A stretch of DNA of 64,000 nucleotides from Ptiloglossa arizonensis (GCF_051014685.1 NW_027479763.1:1-64000); one strand, 5' to 3'. Positions 1 to 13,815 are shown, numbered from the stretch's first letter. Numbers and translations are program-made. Notes: a model not told the origin generated them from the sequence alone.

Positions 1-2900
1 AGTTGAAAGTTAAGGAATGGTTCAGAACCATCACAATTTTCTCAAGTCTGACACTCAAACCAATAACTACATTTGCCTAGGGCAAGAAATACACATCCCG
101 TTAGTAATCGGCGAGTTTCCTGCTTACACATGCATACAGGGACTTTCTCGAGTTCGTCAATCCGTTCACGAGATATGGGTAGTTTGAAGGTGAAGGAATG
201 GTAGAGAAACCATTCAAAATTTTCGCAAGTCTGATACTCGCAATCTATAACTACAAAGGCCTAGGGGAAAAATACACATACCGTTGTAATCGGGAGAAGT
301 TTCTTACATTCAGATGCGGCAAGAAATTTTTCGAATTCGTCGATCCAGTTCGCCAGATAATGGGAGTTAGAAGTTAAGGAATGGTTGATAAACCATCAAA
401 ATTTTCGGCAATTCTGATACTCGAAATCAATAACTACAAAAGCCTAGGGGAAAATAACCCATACAAATTTATCTTTGTATCGGGCGAGTTTTCTACTTTC
501 AAATGCAACAGGAATATCTCGAAGTTCTTCAATCCGTTCGCGAGATTATGGGAGTTTGATGTTAAGGAATGGTTGAGAAACCATCAAAATTTTCGCAAGT
601 CTTGATACTCCGAAACAATAAACTACAATGGCCTAGGGAAAAAATTACACTTACCGGGTAATCTGGAGAGATTCTATACATTCAGATTTCAAACAGGAAT
701 TTCTCGAGTTCGTTTAATCCGTTCGTGAGATATGGGAATTTGAAGCTAAGGAATAGTTGATAAACCATCAAAATTTTCGCAAGTCGGATACGTCGAAATC
801 AATAACTACAATGAGCCTAGGGAAAAAAATACACATACCTTGTAATCGGGCGAGTTTCTACTTAAAGATGCAACAGGAATTTCTTCGAGTTCTTCAATCC
901 GTTCGCGAGGATATGGAGTTTGATGTTAAGGAATGGTTTGAGAAACTATCAAAATTTTCGCAAGTCTGATACTCGGAAACCAATACTACAATGGCCTAGG
1001 GGAAAAATACACATACCGATGTTAATCCGGAGAGTTTCTACTTTCTGACGCAACAGGAATTTCTCGAGAGTTCGTCAATCCGTTCGCGAGATATGGGAAC
1101 TTTGAATGTCAAGGAATGGTTGAGAAACAATCAAAATTTTCTGAAAGTCATTGACACCTCGAAACCGCATAGCTACAAACGCCCTTGGGGAAAAATACAC
1201 ATACCGTTGTAATCGGGAGAGTTTCTACTTTCAGATGCAACAGGAATTTTTCGAATATCGTCGATCCGTCCGCGAGTATTATGGGTGTTGAGTTAAGGAA
1301 TGGTTGAGAAACCATCAAAATTTTCGCAAGTCTGATACTCGAAACCAATAACTACAATGGCCTAGGGAAAAAATACACTTACCGGGTGTAATTCCGGAGA
1401 GTTTCTACTTTCAGACTCAACAGGAATTTCTCATTTCGTCATTCTGTTCGCGAGGATATGGGGAGTTTGAAGTCAGGGAATGGTTGAGAAACCATCAAAA
1501 TTTCGAAAGTCTGACACTCGAAACCAATAGCTACAAAGCCTTCGGGGAAAAATACACATACCGTTGTAATCGGGAGAGTTTCTACTTTCAGACGCAACAG
1601 GAATTTCTCTGAGTTCGTCAATCCGTTCGCGAGGTATGGGAGTTTGAAGTTAAGTAATGGTTGGGAAACCATCAAAATTTTCGCAAGTCTGATACTCGAA
1701 ATCAATAACTACAAAGGCTTAGGGGAAAAATACACATTACCTTTGTAATCGGGCGAGTTTCTACTTTCAGATGCAACAGGAATTTCTCGAGTGTCGTCGA
1801 TCCGTTCGCGAGATATGGGAGTTTGAAGTCAAGAATGGTTTGAGAAACCATCAAATTTTCGATAAGGTCTGACACTCGAAACCAATAGCTACAAAGCCTT
1901 GGGGGAAAAATACACATACCGTTGTAATCGGGAGAGTTTCTACTTTCAGATGCAACAGGAATTTTTCGAATTCGTCGATCCGTCCGCGAGATATGGGTGT
2001 TTGAAGTTAAGGAATGGTTGAGAAACCATCAAAATTTTCGCAAGTCTGATACTCGAAATCAATAACTACAAAGGCCTAGGGGAAAAATACACATACCGTT
2101 GTAATCGGGAGAGTTTCTACTTTCAGATGCGGCAGAAATTTTTCGAATCGTCGATCCGTTCGCCAGATATGGGAGTTTGATGTTAAGGGAATGGTTTGAG
2201 AACCATCAAAATTTTCGCAAGTCTGATACTCGAAACCAATAACTACAATGGCCTAGGGGAAAAATACACATACCGTTGAATCCGTGAGAGTTCTACTTTC
2301 AGACGCAAACAATGTTCGAGTTCTCATCCTTCGCGAGATATGGGACTTTGAAGTCAAGGAATGGTTGAGAAACCATAAAATTTCGAAAGTCTGACACTCG
2401 AAACCAATAGCTACAAAGCCCTTGGGGAAAAATACACATACCGTTGTAATCGGGGAGAGTTTCTACTTTCAGATGCAACAGGAATTTTCGAATTCGTCGA
2501 TCCGTCCGCGAGATATGGGTGTTTGAAGTTAAGGAATGGTTGAGAAACATCAAAATTTTCGCAAGTCTGATACTCGAAATCAATAACTACAAGGCCTGGG
2601 AGAAAAATACACATACCTTTGTAATCGGGCGAGTTTCTACTTTCAGATGCAACAGGAATTTCTCGAGTTCTTCAATCCGTTCGCGAGATATGGGAGTTTG
2701 ATGTTAAGGAATGGTGAGAAACCATCAAAATTTTCGCAAGTCTGATACTCGAAACCAATAACTACAATGGCCTAGGGGAAAAATCCACATACCGTTGTAA
2801 TCCGGAGAGTTTCTACTTTCAGGACGCAACAGGAATTTCTCGAGTTCGTCAATCCGTTCGCGAGATATGGGACTTTGAAGTCAAGGAATGGTGAGAAACC
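1..2900 (+). repeat. Error-rich satellite stretch with clustered one-base indels
   Basis: Position 1 aligns with 4,119 and 6,420: all three share the rare GCTTACACATGC and CAGGGACTT variants. The copy here is broken by single-base gains and losses every 10-40 bases (for example TTAGTAATCGGCGAG, GATAATGGGAG, AGGATATGG), whereas the copies at 4.1 and 6.4 kb are clean and nearly identical to each other. Near 1,330-1,500 the order jumps by about three monomers relative to the clean copies, and near 1,860-1,900 it jumps back. The density falls by about 2.9 kb. I read this as poorly corrected long-read sequence or a misjoined edge, rather than an ancient decayed array, because the underlying diagnostic variants are the young subfamily-A ones. 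Confidence 0.75.
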
Positions 2901-4118
2901 ATCAAATTTTCGAAAGTCTGACACTCGAAACCAATAGCTACAAAGCCTTGGGGGAAAAATACATTTATGGGTTCATACCGTTGTAATCGGGAGAGTTTCT
3001 ACTTTCAGATGCAACAGGAATTTTTCGAATTCGTCGATCCGTCCGCGAGATATGGGTGTTTGAAGTTAAGGAATGGTTGAGAAACCATCAAAATTTTCGC
3101 AAGTCTGATACTCGAAATCAATAACTACAAAGGCCTGGGAGAAAAATACACATACCTTTGTAATCGGGCGAGTTTCTACTTTCAGATGCAACAGGAATTT
3201 CTCGAGTTCGTCAATCCGTTCGCGAGATATGGGGGTCTGAAGTCAAGGAATTGTTGAGAAACATTCAAAATTTTCGCAAGGCTGATACTCGAAACCAATA
3301 ACTACAATGGCCTAGGGAAAAAATACACTTACCGTTGTAATCTGGAGAGATTCTACATTCAGATTCAACAGGAATTTCTCGAGTTCGTCAATCCGTTCGT
3401 GAGATATGGGAATTTGAAGCTAAGGAATAGTTGATAAACCATCAAAATTTTCGCAAGTCGGATACTCGAAATCAATAACTACAAAGGCCTAGGGGAAAAA
3501 TACACATACCTTTGTAATCGGGCGAGTTTCTACTTTCAAATGCAACAGGAATATCTCGAATTCTTCTATCCGTTCGCGAGATATGGGAGTTTGATGTTAA
3601 GGAATGGTTGAGAAACCATCAAAATTTTCGCAAGTCTGATACTCGAAACCAATAACTACAATGGCCTAGGGGAAAAATACACATAGCGTTGTAATCCGGA
3701 GAGTTTCTACTTTCAGACTCAACAGGAATTTCTCAATTTCGTCAATCTGTTCGCGAGATATGGGAGTTTGAAGTCAGGGAATGGTTGAGAAACCATCAAA
3801 ATTTTCGAAAGTCTGACACTCGAAACCAATAGCTACAAAGCCTTCGGGGAAAAATACACATACCGTTGTAATCGGGAGAGTTTCTACTTTCAGACGCAAC
3901 AGGAATTTCTCGAGTTCGTCAATCCGTTCGCGAGGTATGGGAGTTTGAAGTTAAGTAATGGTTGGGAAACCATCAAAATTTTCGCAAGTCTGATACTCGA
4001 AATCAATAACTACAAAGGCTTAGGGGAAAAATACACATACCTTTGTAATCGGGCGAGTTTCTACTTTCAGATGCAACAGGAATTTCTCGAGTTCGTCGAT
4101 CCGTTCGCGAGATATGGG
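2880..4118 (+). repeat. Partial 13-monomer unit of subfamily A (right part)
   Basis: About 2,880-4,118 repeats about 5,180-6,419 at an offset of 2,301 bp (13 x 177). Shared rare markers are GGCCTGGGAGAAAAAT (3,131 and 5,432), GGGGGTCTGAAGTCAAGG (3,230 and 5,531), TTCTTCTATCCG, and TGGTTGGGAAACC (3,959 and 6,260). Near 2,963 this copy carries an extra 10 bases (TACATTTATGGGTTCATACC in place of TACACATACC) that the other copies lack. The left part of the unit lies in the error-rich stretch. Confidence 0.82.
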
Positions 4119-6419
4119 AGTTTGAAGTTAAGGAATGGTTGAGAAACCATCACAATTTTCGCAAGTCTGACACTCAAAACCAATAACTACTTTGGCCTAG
4201 GGCAAGAATACACATCCCGTTGTAATCGGGCGAGTTTCTGCTTACACATGCAACAGGGACTTCTCGAGTTCGTCAATCCGTTCACGAGATATGGGAGTTT
4301 GAAGTGAAGGAATGGTAGATAAACCATCAAAATTTTCGCAAGTCTGATACTCGAAATCAATAACTACAAAGGCCTAGGGGAAAAATACACATACCGTTGT
4401 AATCGGGAGAGTTTCTACTTTCAGATGCGGCAGAAATTTTTCGAATTCGTCGATCCGTTCGCCAGATATGGGAGTTAGAAGTTAAGGAATGGTTGATAAA
4501 CCATCAAAATTTTCGCAAGTCTGATACTCGAAATCAATAACTACAAAAGCCTAGGGGAAAAATACACATATCTTTGTAATCGGGCGAGTTTCTACTTTCA
4601 AATGCAACAGGAATATCTCGAGTTCTTCAATCCGTTCGCGAGATATGGGAGTTTGATGTTAAGGAATGGTTGAGAAACCATCAAAATTTTCGCAAGTCTG
4701 ATACTCGAAACCAATAACTACAATGGCCTAGGGAAAAAATACACTTACCGGTGTAATCTGGAGAGATTCTACATTCAGATTCAACAGGAATTTCTCGAGT
4801 TCGTTAATCCGTTCGTGAGATATGGGAATTTGAAGCTAAGGAATAGTTGATAAACCATCAAAATTTTCGCAAGTCGGATACTCGAAATCAATAACTACAA
4901 AGGCCTAGGGGAAAAATACACATACCTTTGTAATCGGGCGAGTTTCTACTTTCAGATGCAACAGGAATTTCTCGAGTTCTTCAATCCGTTCGCGAGATAT
5001 GGGAGTTTGATGTTAAGGAATGGTTGAGAAACCATCAAAATTTTCGCAAGTCTGATACTCGAAACCAATAACTACAATGGCCTAGGGGAAAAATACACAT
5101 ACCGTTGTAATCCGGAGAGTTTCTACTTTCAGACGCAACAGGAATTTCTCGAGTTCGTCAATCCGTTCGCGAGATATGGGACTTTGAAGTCAAGGAATGG
5201 TTGAGAAACCATCAAAATTTTCGAAAGTCTGACACTCGAAACCAATAGCTACAAAGCCTTGGGGGAAAAATACACATACCGTTGTAATCGGGAGAGTTTC
5301 TACTTTCAGATGCAACAGGAATTTTTCGAATTCGTCGATCCGTCCGCGAGATATGGGTGTTTGAAGTTAAGGAATGGTTGAGAAACCATCAAAATTTTCG
5401 CAAGTCTGATACTCGAAATCAATAACTACAAAGGCCTGGGAGAAAAATACACATACCTTTGTAATCGGGCGAGTCTCTACTTTCAGATGCAACAGGAATT
5501 TCTCGAGTTCGTCAATCCGTTCGCGAGATATGGGGGTCTGAAGTCAAGGAATTGTTGAGAAACATTCAAAATTTTCGCAAGGCTGATACTCGAAACCAAT
5601 AACTACAATGGCCTAGGGAAAAAATACACTTACCGTTGTAATCTGGAGAGATTCTACATTCAGATTCAACAGGAATTTCTCGAGTTCGTCAATCCGTTCG
5701 TGAGATATGGGAATTTGAAGCTAAGGAATAGTTGATAAACCATCAAAATTTTCGCAAGTCGGATACTCGAAATCAATAACTACAAAGGCCTAGGGGAAAA
5801 ATACACATACCTTTGTAATCGGGCGAGTTTCTACTTTCAAATGCAACAGGAATATCTCGAATTCTTCTATCCGTTCGCGAGATATGGGAGTTTGATGTTA
5901 AGGAATGGTTGAGAAACCATCAAAATTTTCGCAAGTCTGATACTCGAAACCAATAACTACAATGGCCTAGGGGAAAAATACACATAGCGTTGTAATCCGG
6001 AGAGTTTCTACTTTCAGACTCAACAGGAATTTCTCAATTTCGTCAATCTGTTCGCGAGATATGGGAGTTTGAAGTCAGGGAATGGTTGAGAAACCATCAA
6101 AATTTTCGAAAGTCTGACACTCGAAACCAATAGCTACAAAGCCTTCGGGGAAAAATACACATACCGTTGTAATCGGGAGAGTTTCTACTTTCAGACGCAA
6201 CAGGAATTTCTCGAGTTCGTCAATCCGTTCGCGAGGTATGGGAGTTTGAAGTTAAGTAATGGTTGGGAAACCATCAAAATTTTCGCAAGTCTGATACTCG
6301 AAATCAATAACTACAAAGGCTTAGGGGAAAAATACACATACCTTTGTAATCGGGCGAGTTTCTACTTTCAGATGCAACAGGAATTTCTCGAGTTCGTCGA
6401 TCCGTTCGCGAGATATGGG
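4119..6419 (+). repeat. 13-monomer higher-order unit, 2,301 bp
   Basis: A complete 13-monomer unit. It opens with the CACAATTTTCGCAAGTCTGA monomer followed by GGGCAAGAATACACATCCC (GGGCAAG at 4,200), and closes just before the next copy of that monomer (GGGCAAG at 6,501), an offset of exactly 2,301 bp. Thirteen distinguishable monomer types occur once each in a fixed order. The next unit repeats the order for at least six monomers before diverging. Confidence 0.88.
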
Positions 6420-9400
6420 AGTTTGAAGTTAAGGAATGGTTGAGAAACCATCACAATTTTCGCAAGTCTGACACTCAAAACCAATAACTACTTTGGCCTA
6501 GGGCAAGAATACACATCCCGTTGTAATCGGGCGAGTTTCTGCTTACACATGCAACAGGGACTTCTCGAGTTCGTCAATCCGTTCACGAGATATGGGAGTT
6601 TGAAGTGAAGGAATGGTAGATAAACCATCAAAATTTTCGCAAGTCTGATACTCGAAATCAATAACTACAAAGGCCTAGGGGAAAAATACACATACCGTTG
6701 TAATCGGGAGAGTTTCTACTTTCAGATGCGGCAGAAATTTTTCGAATTCGTCGATCCGTTCGCCAGATATGGGAGTTAGAAGTTAAGGAATGGTTGATAA
6801 ACCATCAAAATTTTCGCAAGTCTGATACTCGAAATCAATAACTACAAAAGCCTAGGGGAAAAATACACATATCTTTGTAATCGGGCGAGTTTCTACTTTC
6901 AAATGCAACAGGAATATCTCGAGTTCTTCAATCCGTTCGCGAGATATGGGAGTTTGATGTTAAGGAATGGTTGAGAAACCATCAAAATTTTCGCAAGTCT
7001 GATACTCGAAACCAATAACTACAATGGCCTAGGGAAAAAATACACTTACCGGTGTAATCTGGAGAGATTCTACATTCAGATTCAACAGGAATTTCTCGAG
7101 TTCGTTAATCCGTTCGTGAGATATGGGAATTTGAAGCTAAGGAATAGTTGATAAACCATCAAAATTTTCGCAAGTCGGATACTCGAAATCAATAACTACA
7201 AAGGCCTAGGGGAAAAATACACATACCTTTGTAATCGGGCGAGTTTCTACTTTCAAATGCAACAGGAATATCTCGAGTTCTTCAATCCGTTCGCGAGATA
7301 TGGGAGTTTGATGTTAAGGAATGGTTGAGAAACCATCAAAATTTTCGCAAGTCTGATACTCGAAACCAATAACTACAATGGCCTAGGGGAAAAATACACA
7401 TACCGTTGTAATCCGGAGAGTTTCTGCTTTCAGACGCAACAGGAATTTCTCGAGTTCGTCAATCCGTTCGCGAGATATGGGAGTTTGAAGTCAAGGAATG
7501 GTTGAGAACCCATCAAAATTTACGAAAGTCTGACACTCGAAACCAATAGCTACAAAGCCTTGGGGGAAAAATACACATACCGTTGTAATCGGGAGAGTTT
7601 CTACTTTCAGCCGCAACAGGAATTTCTCGAGTTCGTCAATCCGTTCGCGAGGTATGGGAGTTTGAAGTTAAGGAATCGTTGATAAACCATCAAAATTTTC
7701 GCAAGTCTGACACTCGAAACCAATAACTACAATTGCTTAGGGGAAACATACACACACCGTTGTAATCGGGCGAGTTTCTTCTTTCAGATGCAACAGGAAT
7801 TTCTCGAGTTCGTCAATCCGTTCGCGAGATGTGGGAGTTTGAAGTTAAGGAATGGTTGAGAAACCATCAAAATTTTCGCAAGTCTGATACTCGAAATCAA
7901 TAACTACAAAGGCGTAGGGGAAAAATACACATACCTTTGTAATCGGGCGAGTTTCTACTTTCAGATGCAACAGGAATTTCTCGAGTTCGTCAATCCGTTC
8001 GCGAGATATGGGAGTTTGAATTTAAGGAACGGTTGATAAACCATCAAAATTTTCGAAAGTCTGACACTCGAAACCAATAGCTACAAAGCCTTGGGGGAAA
8101 AATACACATACCGTTGTAATCGGGAGAGTTTCTACTTTCAGATGCAACAGGAATTTTTCGAATTCGTCGATCCGTCCGCGAGATATGGGAGTTAGAAGTT
8201 AAGGAATGGTTGAGAAACCATCAAAATTTTCGCAAGTCTGATACTCGAAATCAATAACTACAAAGGCCTAGGGGAAAAATACACATACCTTTGTAATCGG
8301 GCGAGTTTCTACTTTCAAATGCAACAGGAATATCTCGAGTTCTTCAATCCGTTCGCGAGATATGGGAGTTTGATGTTAAGGAATGGTTGAGAAACCATCA
8401 AAATTTTCGCAAGTCTGATACTCGAAACCAATAACTACAATGGCCTAGGGGAAAAATACACATACCGTTGTAATCGGGAGAGTTTCTTCTTTCAGATGCA
8501 ACAGGAATTTCTCGAGTTCGTCAATCCGTTCGCGAGATGTGGGAGTTTGAAGTTAAGGAATGGTTGAGAAACCATCAAAATTTTCGAAAGTCTGACACTC
8601 GAAACCAATAGCTACAAAGCCTTGGGGGAAAAATACACATACCGTTGTAATCGGGAGAGTTTCTACTTTCAGATGCAACAGGAATTTTTCGAATTCGTCG
8701 ATCCGTCCGCGAGACATGGGTGTTTGAAGTTAAGGAATGGTTGAGAAACCATCAAAATTTTCGCAAGTCTGATACTCGAAATCAATAACTACAAAGGCCT
8801 AGGGAAAAAATACACTTACCGTTGTAATCTGGAGAGATTCTACATTCAGATTCAACAGGAATTTCTCGAGTTCTTCTATCCGTTCGCGAGATATGGGAGT
8901 TTGATGTTAAGGAATGGTTGAGAAACCATCAAAATTTTCGCAAGTCTGATACTCGAAACCAATAACTACAATGGCCTAGGGGAAAAATACACATAGCGTT
9001 GTAATCGGGCGAGTTTCTACTTTCAGACGCAACAGGAATTTCTCACTTTCGTCAATCTGTTCGCGAGATATGGGAGTTTGAAGTCAAGGAATGGTTGAGA
9101 AACCATCAAAATTTTCGAAAGTCTGACACTCGAAACCAATAACTACAATTGCTTAGGGGAAACATACACATACCGTTGTAATCGGGAGAGTTTCTTCTTT
9201 CAGATGCAACAGGAATTTCTCGAGTTCGTCAATCCGTTCGCGAGATGTGGGAGTTTGAAGTTAAGGAATGGTTGAGAAACCATCAAAATTTTCGCAAGTC
9301 TGATACTCGAAATCAATAACTACAAAGGCTTAGGGGAAAAATACACATACCGTTGTAATCGGGAGAGTTTCTACTTTCAGACGCAACAGGAATTTCTCGA

Positions 9401-9782
9401 GTTCGTCAATCCGTTCGCGAGGTATGGGAGTTTGAAGTTAAGTAATGGTTGAGAAACCATCAAAATTTTCGCAAATCTGATACTCGAAACCAATAACTAC
9501 TGTGGCCTAGGGCAAAAATACACATACCATTGTAATCGGGCGAGTTTCTTCTTTCAGATGCAACAGGAATTTCTCGAGTTCGTCAATCCGTTCGCGAGAT
9601 GTGGGAGTTTGAAGTTAAGGAATGGTTGAGAAACCATCAAAATTTTCGCAAGTCTGATACTCGAAATCAATAACTACAAAGGCTTAGGGGAAAAATACAC
9701 ATACCTTTGTAATCGGGCGAGTTTCTACTTTCAGATGCAACAGGAATTTCTCGAGTTCGTCGATCCGTTCGCGAGATATGGG
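6420..9782 (+). repeat. Rearranged 19-monomer unit, 3,363 bp
   Basis: It starts like the 13-monomer unit at 4,119. From about 7,250 it uses alternative types (AATGCAACAGGAATATCTCG where the first unit has CAGATGC with GGAATTTCTC), and after about 7,590 it follows a different order. The unit-opening marker GGGCAAGAATACACATCCC recurs at 9,864, 3,363 bp (19 x 177) after 6,501. It includes short local reshuffles, such as repeated TTGCTTAGGGGAAACATACAC monomers near 7,735 and 9,150. This fits expansion of a 13-monomer unit by out-of-register exchange. Confidence 0.75.
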
Positions 9783-11280
9783 AGTTTGAAGTTAAGGAAT
9801 GGTTGAGAAACCATCACAATTTTCGCAAGTCTGACACTCAAAACCAATAACTACTTTGGCCTAGGGCAAGAATACACATCCCGTTGTAATCGGGCGAGTT
9901 TCTGCTTACACATGCAACAGGAACTTCTCGAGTTCGTCAATCCGTTCACGAGATATGGGAGTTTGAAGTTAAGGAATGGTAGATAAACCATCAAAATTTT
10001 CGCAAGTCTGATACTCGAAATCAATAACTACAAAGGCCTAGGGGAAAAATACACATACCGTTGTAATCGGGAGAGTTTCTACTTTCAGATGCAGCAGGAA
10101 TTTTTCGAATTCGTCGATCCGTTCGCCAGATATGGGAGTTAGAAGTTAAGGAATGGTTGATAAACCATCAAAATTTTCGCAAGTCTGATACTCGAAATCA
10201 ATAACTACAAAGGCCTAGGGGAAAAATACACGTACCTTTGTAATCGGGCGAGTTTCTACTTTCAAATGCAACAGGAATATCTCGAGTTCTTCAATCCGTT
10301 CGCGAGATATGGGAGTTTGATGTTAAGGAATGGTTGAGAAACCATCAAAATTTTCGCAAGTCTGATACTCGAAACCAATAACTACAATGGCCTAGGGGAA
10401 AAATACACATACCGTTGTAATCCGGAGAGTTTCTACTTTCAGACGCAACAGGAATTTCTCGAGTTCGTCAATCCGTTCGCGAGATATGGGACTTTGAAGT
10501 CAAGGAATGGTTGAGAAACCATCAAAATTTTCGAAAGTCTGACACTCGAAACCAATAGCTACAAAGCCTTGGGGGAAAAATACACATACCGTTGTAATCG
10601 GGAGAGTTTCTACTTTCAGATGCAACAGGAATTTTTCGAATTCGTCGATCCGTCCGCGAGACATGGGTGTTTGAAGTTAAGGAATGGTTGAGAAACCATC
10701 AAAATTTTCGCAAGTCTGATACTCGAAATCAATAACTACAAAGGCCTGGGAGAAAAATACACATACCTTTGTAATCGGGCGAGTTTCTACTTTCAGATGC
10801 AACAGGAATTTCTCGAGTTCGTCAATCCGTTCGCGAGATATGGGGGTCTGAAGTCAAGGAATTGTTGAGAAACCTTCAAAATTTTCGCAAGGCTGATACT
10901 CGAAACCAATAACTACAATGGCCTAGGGAAAAAATACACTTACCGTTGTAATCTGGAGAGATTCTACATTCAGATTCAACAGGAATTTCTCGAGTTCGTC
11001 AATCCGTTCGTGAGATATGGGAATTTGAAGCTAAGGAATAGTTGATAAACCATCAAAATTTTCGCAAGTCGGATACTCGAACTCAATAACTACAAAGGCC
11101 TAGGGGAAAAATACACATACCTTTGTAATCGGGCGAGTTTCTACTTTCAAATGCAACAGGAATATCTCGAGTTCTTCTATCCGTTCGCGAGATATGGGAG
11201 TTTGATGTTAAGGAATGGTTGAGAAACCATCAAAATTTTCGCAAGTCTGATACTCGAAACCAATAACTACAATGGCCTAG
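9783..11280 (+). repeat. Fourth, shortened copy of the subfamily-A unit
   Basis: It opens with the same CACAATTTTCGCAAGTCTGA monomer as 4,119 and 6,420. The order then follows the 4,119 unit, but from the GGCCTGGGAGAAAAAT monomer (about 10,741) the offset to the first unit is about 5,309 bp (30 monomers) rather than 5,663 bp (32 monomers). Two monomers are therefore missing, including the TACACTTACCGGTG type. The copy ends near 11,280, after the TTCTTCTATCCG monomer. Confidence 0.75.
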
Positions 11281-13815
11281 GGGAAAAATACACATACCGT
11301 TGTAATCGGGAGAGTTTCTACTTTCAGACGCAACAGGAATTTCTCGAGTTCGTCAATCCGTTCGCGAGGTATGGGAGTTTGAAGTTAAGGAATCGTTGAT
11401 AAACCATCAAAATTTTCGCAAGTCTGACACTCGAAACCAATAACTACAATTGCTTAGGGGAAACATACACATACCGTTGTAATCGGGAGAGTTTCTACTT
11501 TCAGACGCAACAGGAATTTCTCGAGTTCGTCAATCCGTTCGCGAGGTATGGGAGTTTGAAGTTAAGGAATCGTTGATAAACCATCAAAATTTTCGCAAGT
11601 CTGATACTCGAAACCAATAACTGCAATAGCCTAGCGGTAAAATACACATACCGTTGTAATCGCGAGAGTTTCCACTTTCAGATGCAACAGAAACTTTTTG
11701 GTTTCGTCAGTCCGTTCGGGAAAAATCGGAGTTTGGACTTAAGCGGTCGTTGAGTAAGCATCAAAATTTTCGCAATTCTAATGATAGAAACGAATAACTG
11801 GAATGGCCGAGGGGAAAAGTACACATACCATTGTAATCGGGCGAGTTTCTACTTTCAGATGCAGCAGCAATTTCTCGAGTTCCGCAATCCGTTCGCGAGA
11901 GAAGGGAGTTGAAGTTAAGGAATGGTTGAGAAACCATCAAAATTTTCGCAAGTCTGATACTCGAAACCAATGACTATTATACAATGGCCTAGCGGTAAAA
12001 TACACATACCGTTGTAATCGTGAGAGTTTCTACATTCAAATGCAACAGAAACTTTTCGGATTCGCCAATCTGTTCGCGAAATATCGGAGTTTGGACTTAA
12101 GCGATGGTTGAGAAACGATCAAAATTTTCGCAATTCTGAAGCTAGAAAAGAATAACTGGATTGGCCTAGGGGAAAAGTACACATACCGTTGTAATCGGGC
12201 GAGCTACTGCTTTCAGATGCAACAGGAATTTCTCGAGTTCGTCAATCCGTTCGCGAGATGTGGGAGTTTGAAGTTATGGAATGGTTGAGTAACCATCAAA
12301 ATTTTCGCAAGTCTGATGCTAGAAACGAATGACCGGAATGGCCTAGGGGAAAAATACAGACACCGTTGTAATCGGGCGAGATTCTACTTTCAGATGCAAG
12401 CGGAATTTCTCGAGTTCGTCAATCCGTTCGTGAGATGTGGGAGTTTGAAATTAAAGAATGGTTGAGAAACCATCAAAATTTTCGCAAGCCTGATACTCGA
12501 AACCAATAACTACAATTGCCTAGCGGTAAAATACACATACCGTTGTAATCGGGAGAGTTTCTACTTTCAGATGCAACGGAAACTTTTCGGATTCGTCAAT
12601 CCGTTCGCGTAATATCGAAGTTTGGACTTAAGCGATGGTTGAGAAGCCATAAAAATTTTCGCTATTCTATTGCTAGAAACGAATAACTGGAATGGCCTAG
12701 GGGAAAAGTACACATACCGTTGTAATCGGGAGAGTTTTTATTTTCAGATGCAACGGAAATTTTTCGGATTCGTCAATCCGTTCGCGAGATATGGGTGTTT
12801 GAAGTTAAGGAATGCTTGAGAAACCATCAAAATTTTCGCAAGACTGATACTCGAAACCAATAACTACAAGGGCCTAGGGGAAAAATACACATACCGTTGT
12901 AATCGCGAGAGTGTCTGCTGTCAGATGCAACAGGAATTTCTCGAGTTCGTCAATCAGTTCGCGAGATATGAGAGTTTGAAATTAAGGAATGGTTGAGAAA
13001 CCATCAAAATTTTCGCAAGTCTGATCCTCGAAACCAATAAATACAATTGCCTAGCGGTAAAATACACATACCGTTGTAATCGTGAGAGTTTCTAGTTTCA
13101 GATGCAAGAGAAACTTTTCGGATTCGTCAATCCGTTCGCGAAATATCGGAGTTTGGATTTTACCGATGGTTGGGAAACCATCATAATTTTCGCAATTCCG
13201 ATGCTAGAAACGAATAACTGGAATTGCCTAGGGTAAAAGTAGAGACACCATTGTAATCACGCGAGTTTCTACTTTCAGATGCAACAGGAATTTCTCGAGT
13301 TCGTCAATCCGACAGCGAGATATGGGAGTTTGAAGTTAAGGAATGGTTGAGAAACCACCAAAATTCTCGCAAGTCTGATGCTAGAAACGAATGACTGGAA
13401 TGGCCCAGGGGAAAAGTACAGACACCATTGTAATCGGGCGAGTTTCTGCTTTCAGATGCAACCGGAATTTTTCGAGTTCGTCAATCCGTTCGCGAGATAT
13501 GGGAGTTTGAAGTTAAGGAATGGTTGAGAAACCAACAAAATTTTCGCAATTCTGATGCTAGAAACGAATAACTGGAATTTAATAGGGGAAAACTAGAGAC
13601 ACCATTGTAATCGGGCGAGTTTCTACTTCCAGATGCAACAGGAATTTCTCGAGTTCGTCAATCCGACAGCGAGATATGGGAGTTTGAAGTTAAGGAATGG
13701 TTGAGAAACCACCAAAATTCTCGCAAGTCTGATGCTAGAAATGAATGACTGGATGGCCAAGGGGAAAAGTACAGACACCATTGTAATCGGGCGAGTTTCT
13801 ACTTTCAGATGCATC

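Larger units (their letters stand above)
2900..11620 (+). repeat. Subfamily A segment with higher-order structure
   Basis: A homogeneous segment defined by a shared set of monomer types: GGGAGAG or GGAGAG in place of GGGCGAG, CAATAGCTACAAAGCC, TTTTTCGAATTCGTCGATCC with CCGTCCGCGAG, GAATATCTCGAGTTCTTC, and GTTTGATGTTAAGG. The alternative TGCTAGAAACGAATAACTGG block, common further right, is not seen here; the first example is near 11,781. These types recur in a fixed order, which is the mark of a higher-order repeat. The segment ends near 11,620, where CTAGCGGTAAAATACAC monomers and the divergent TTTTTGGTTTCGTC type begin. Confidence 0.85.

Noticed and set aside
1..2900. Ancient decayed pericentromeric edge
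   Set aside because: The diagnostic variants are those of the clean young units at 4.1 and 6.4 kb, and the differences are mostly one-base indels rather than substitutions, which fits sequencing error better than age.
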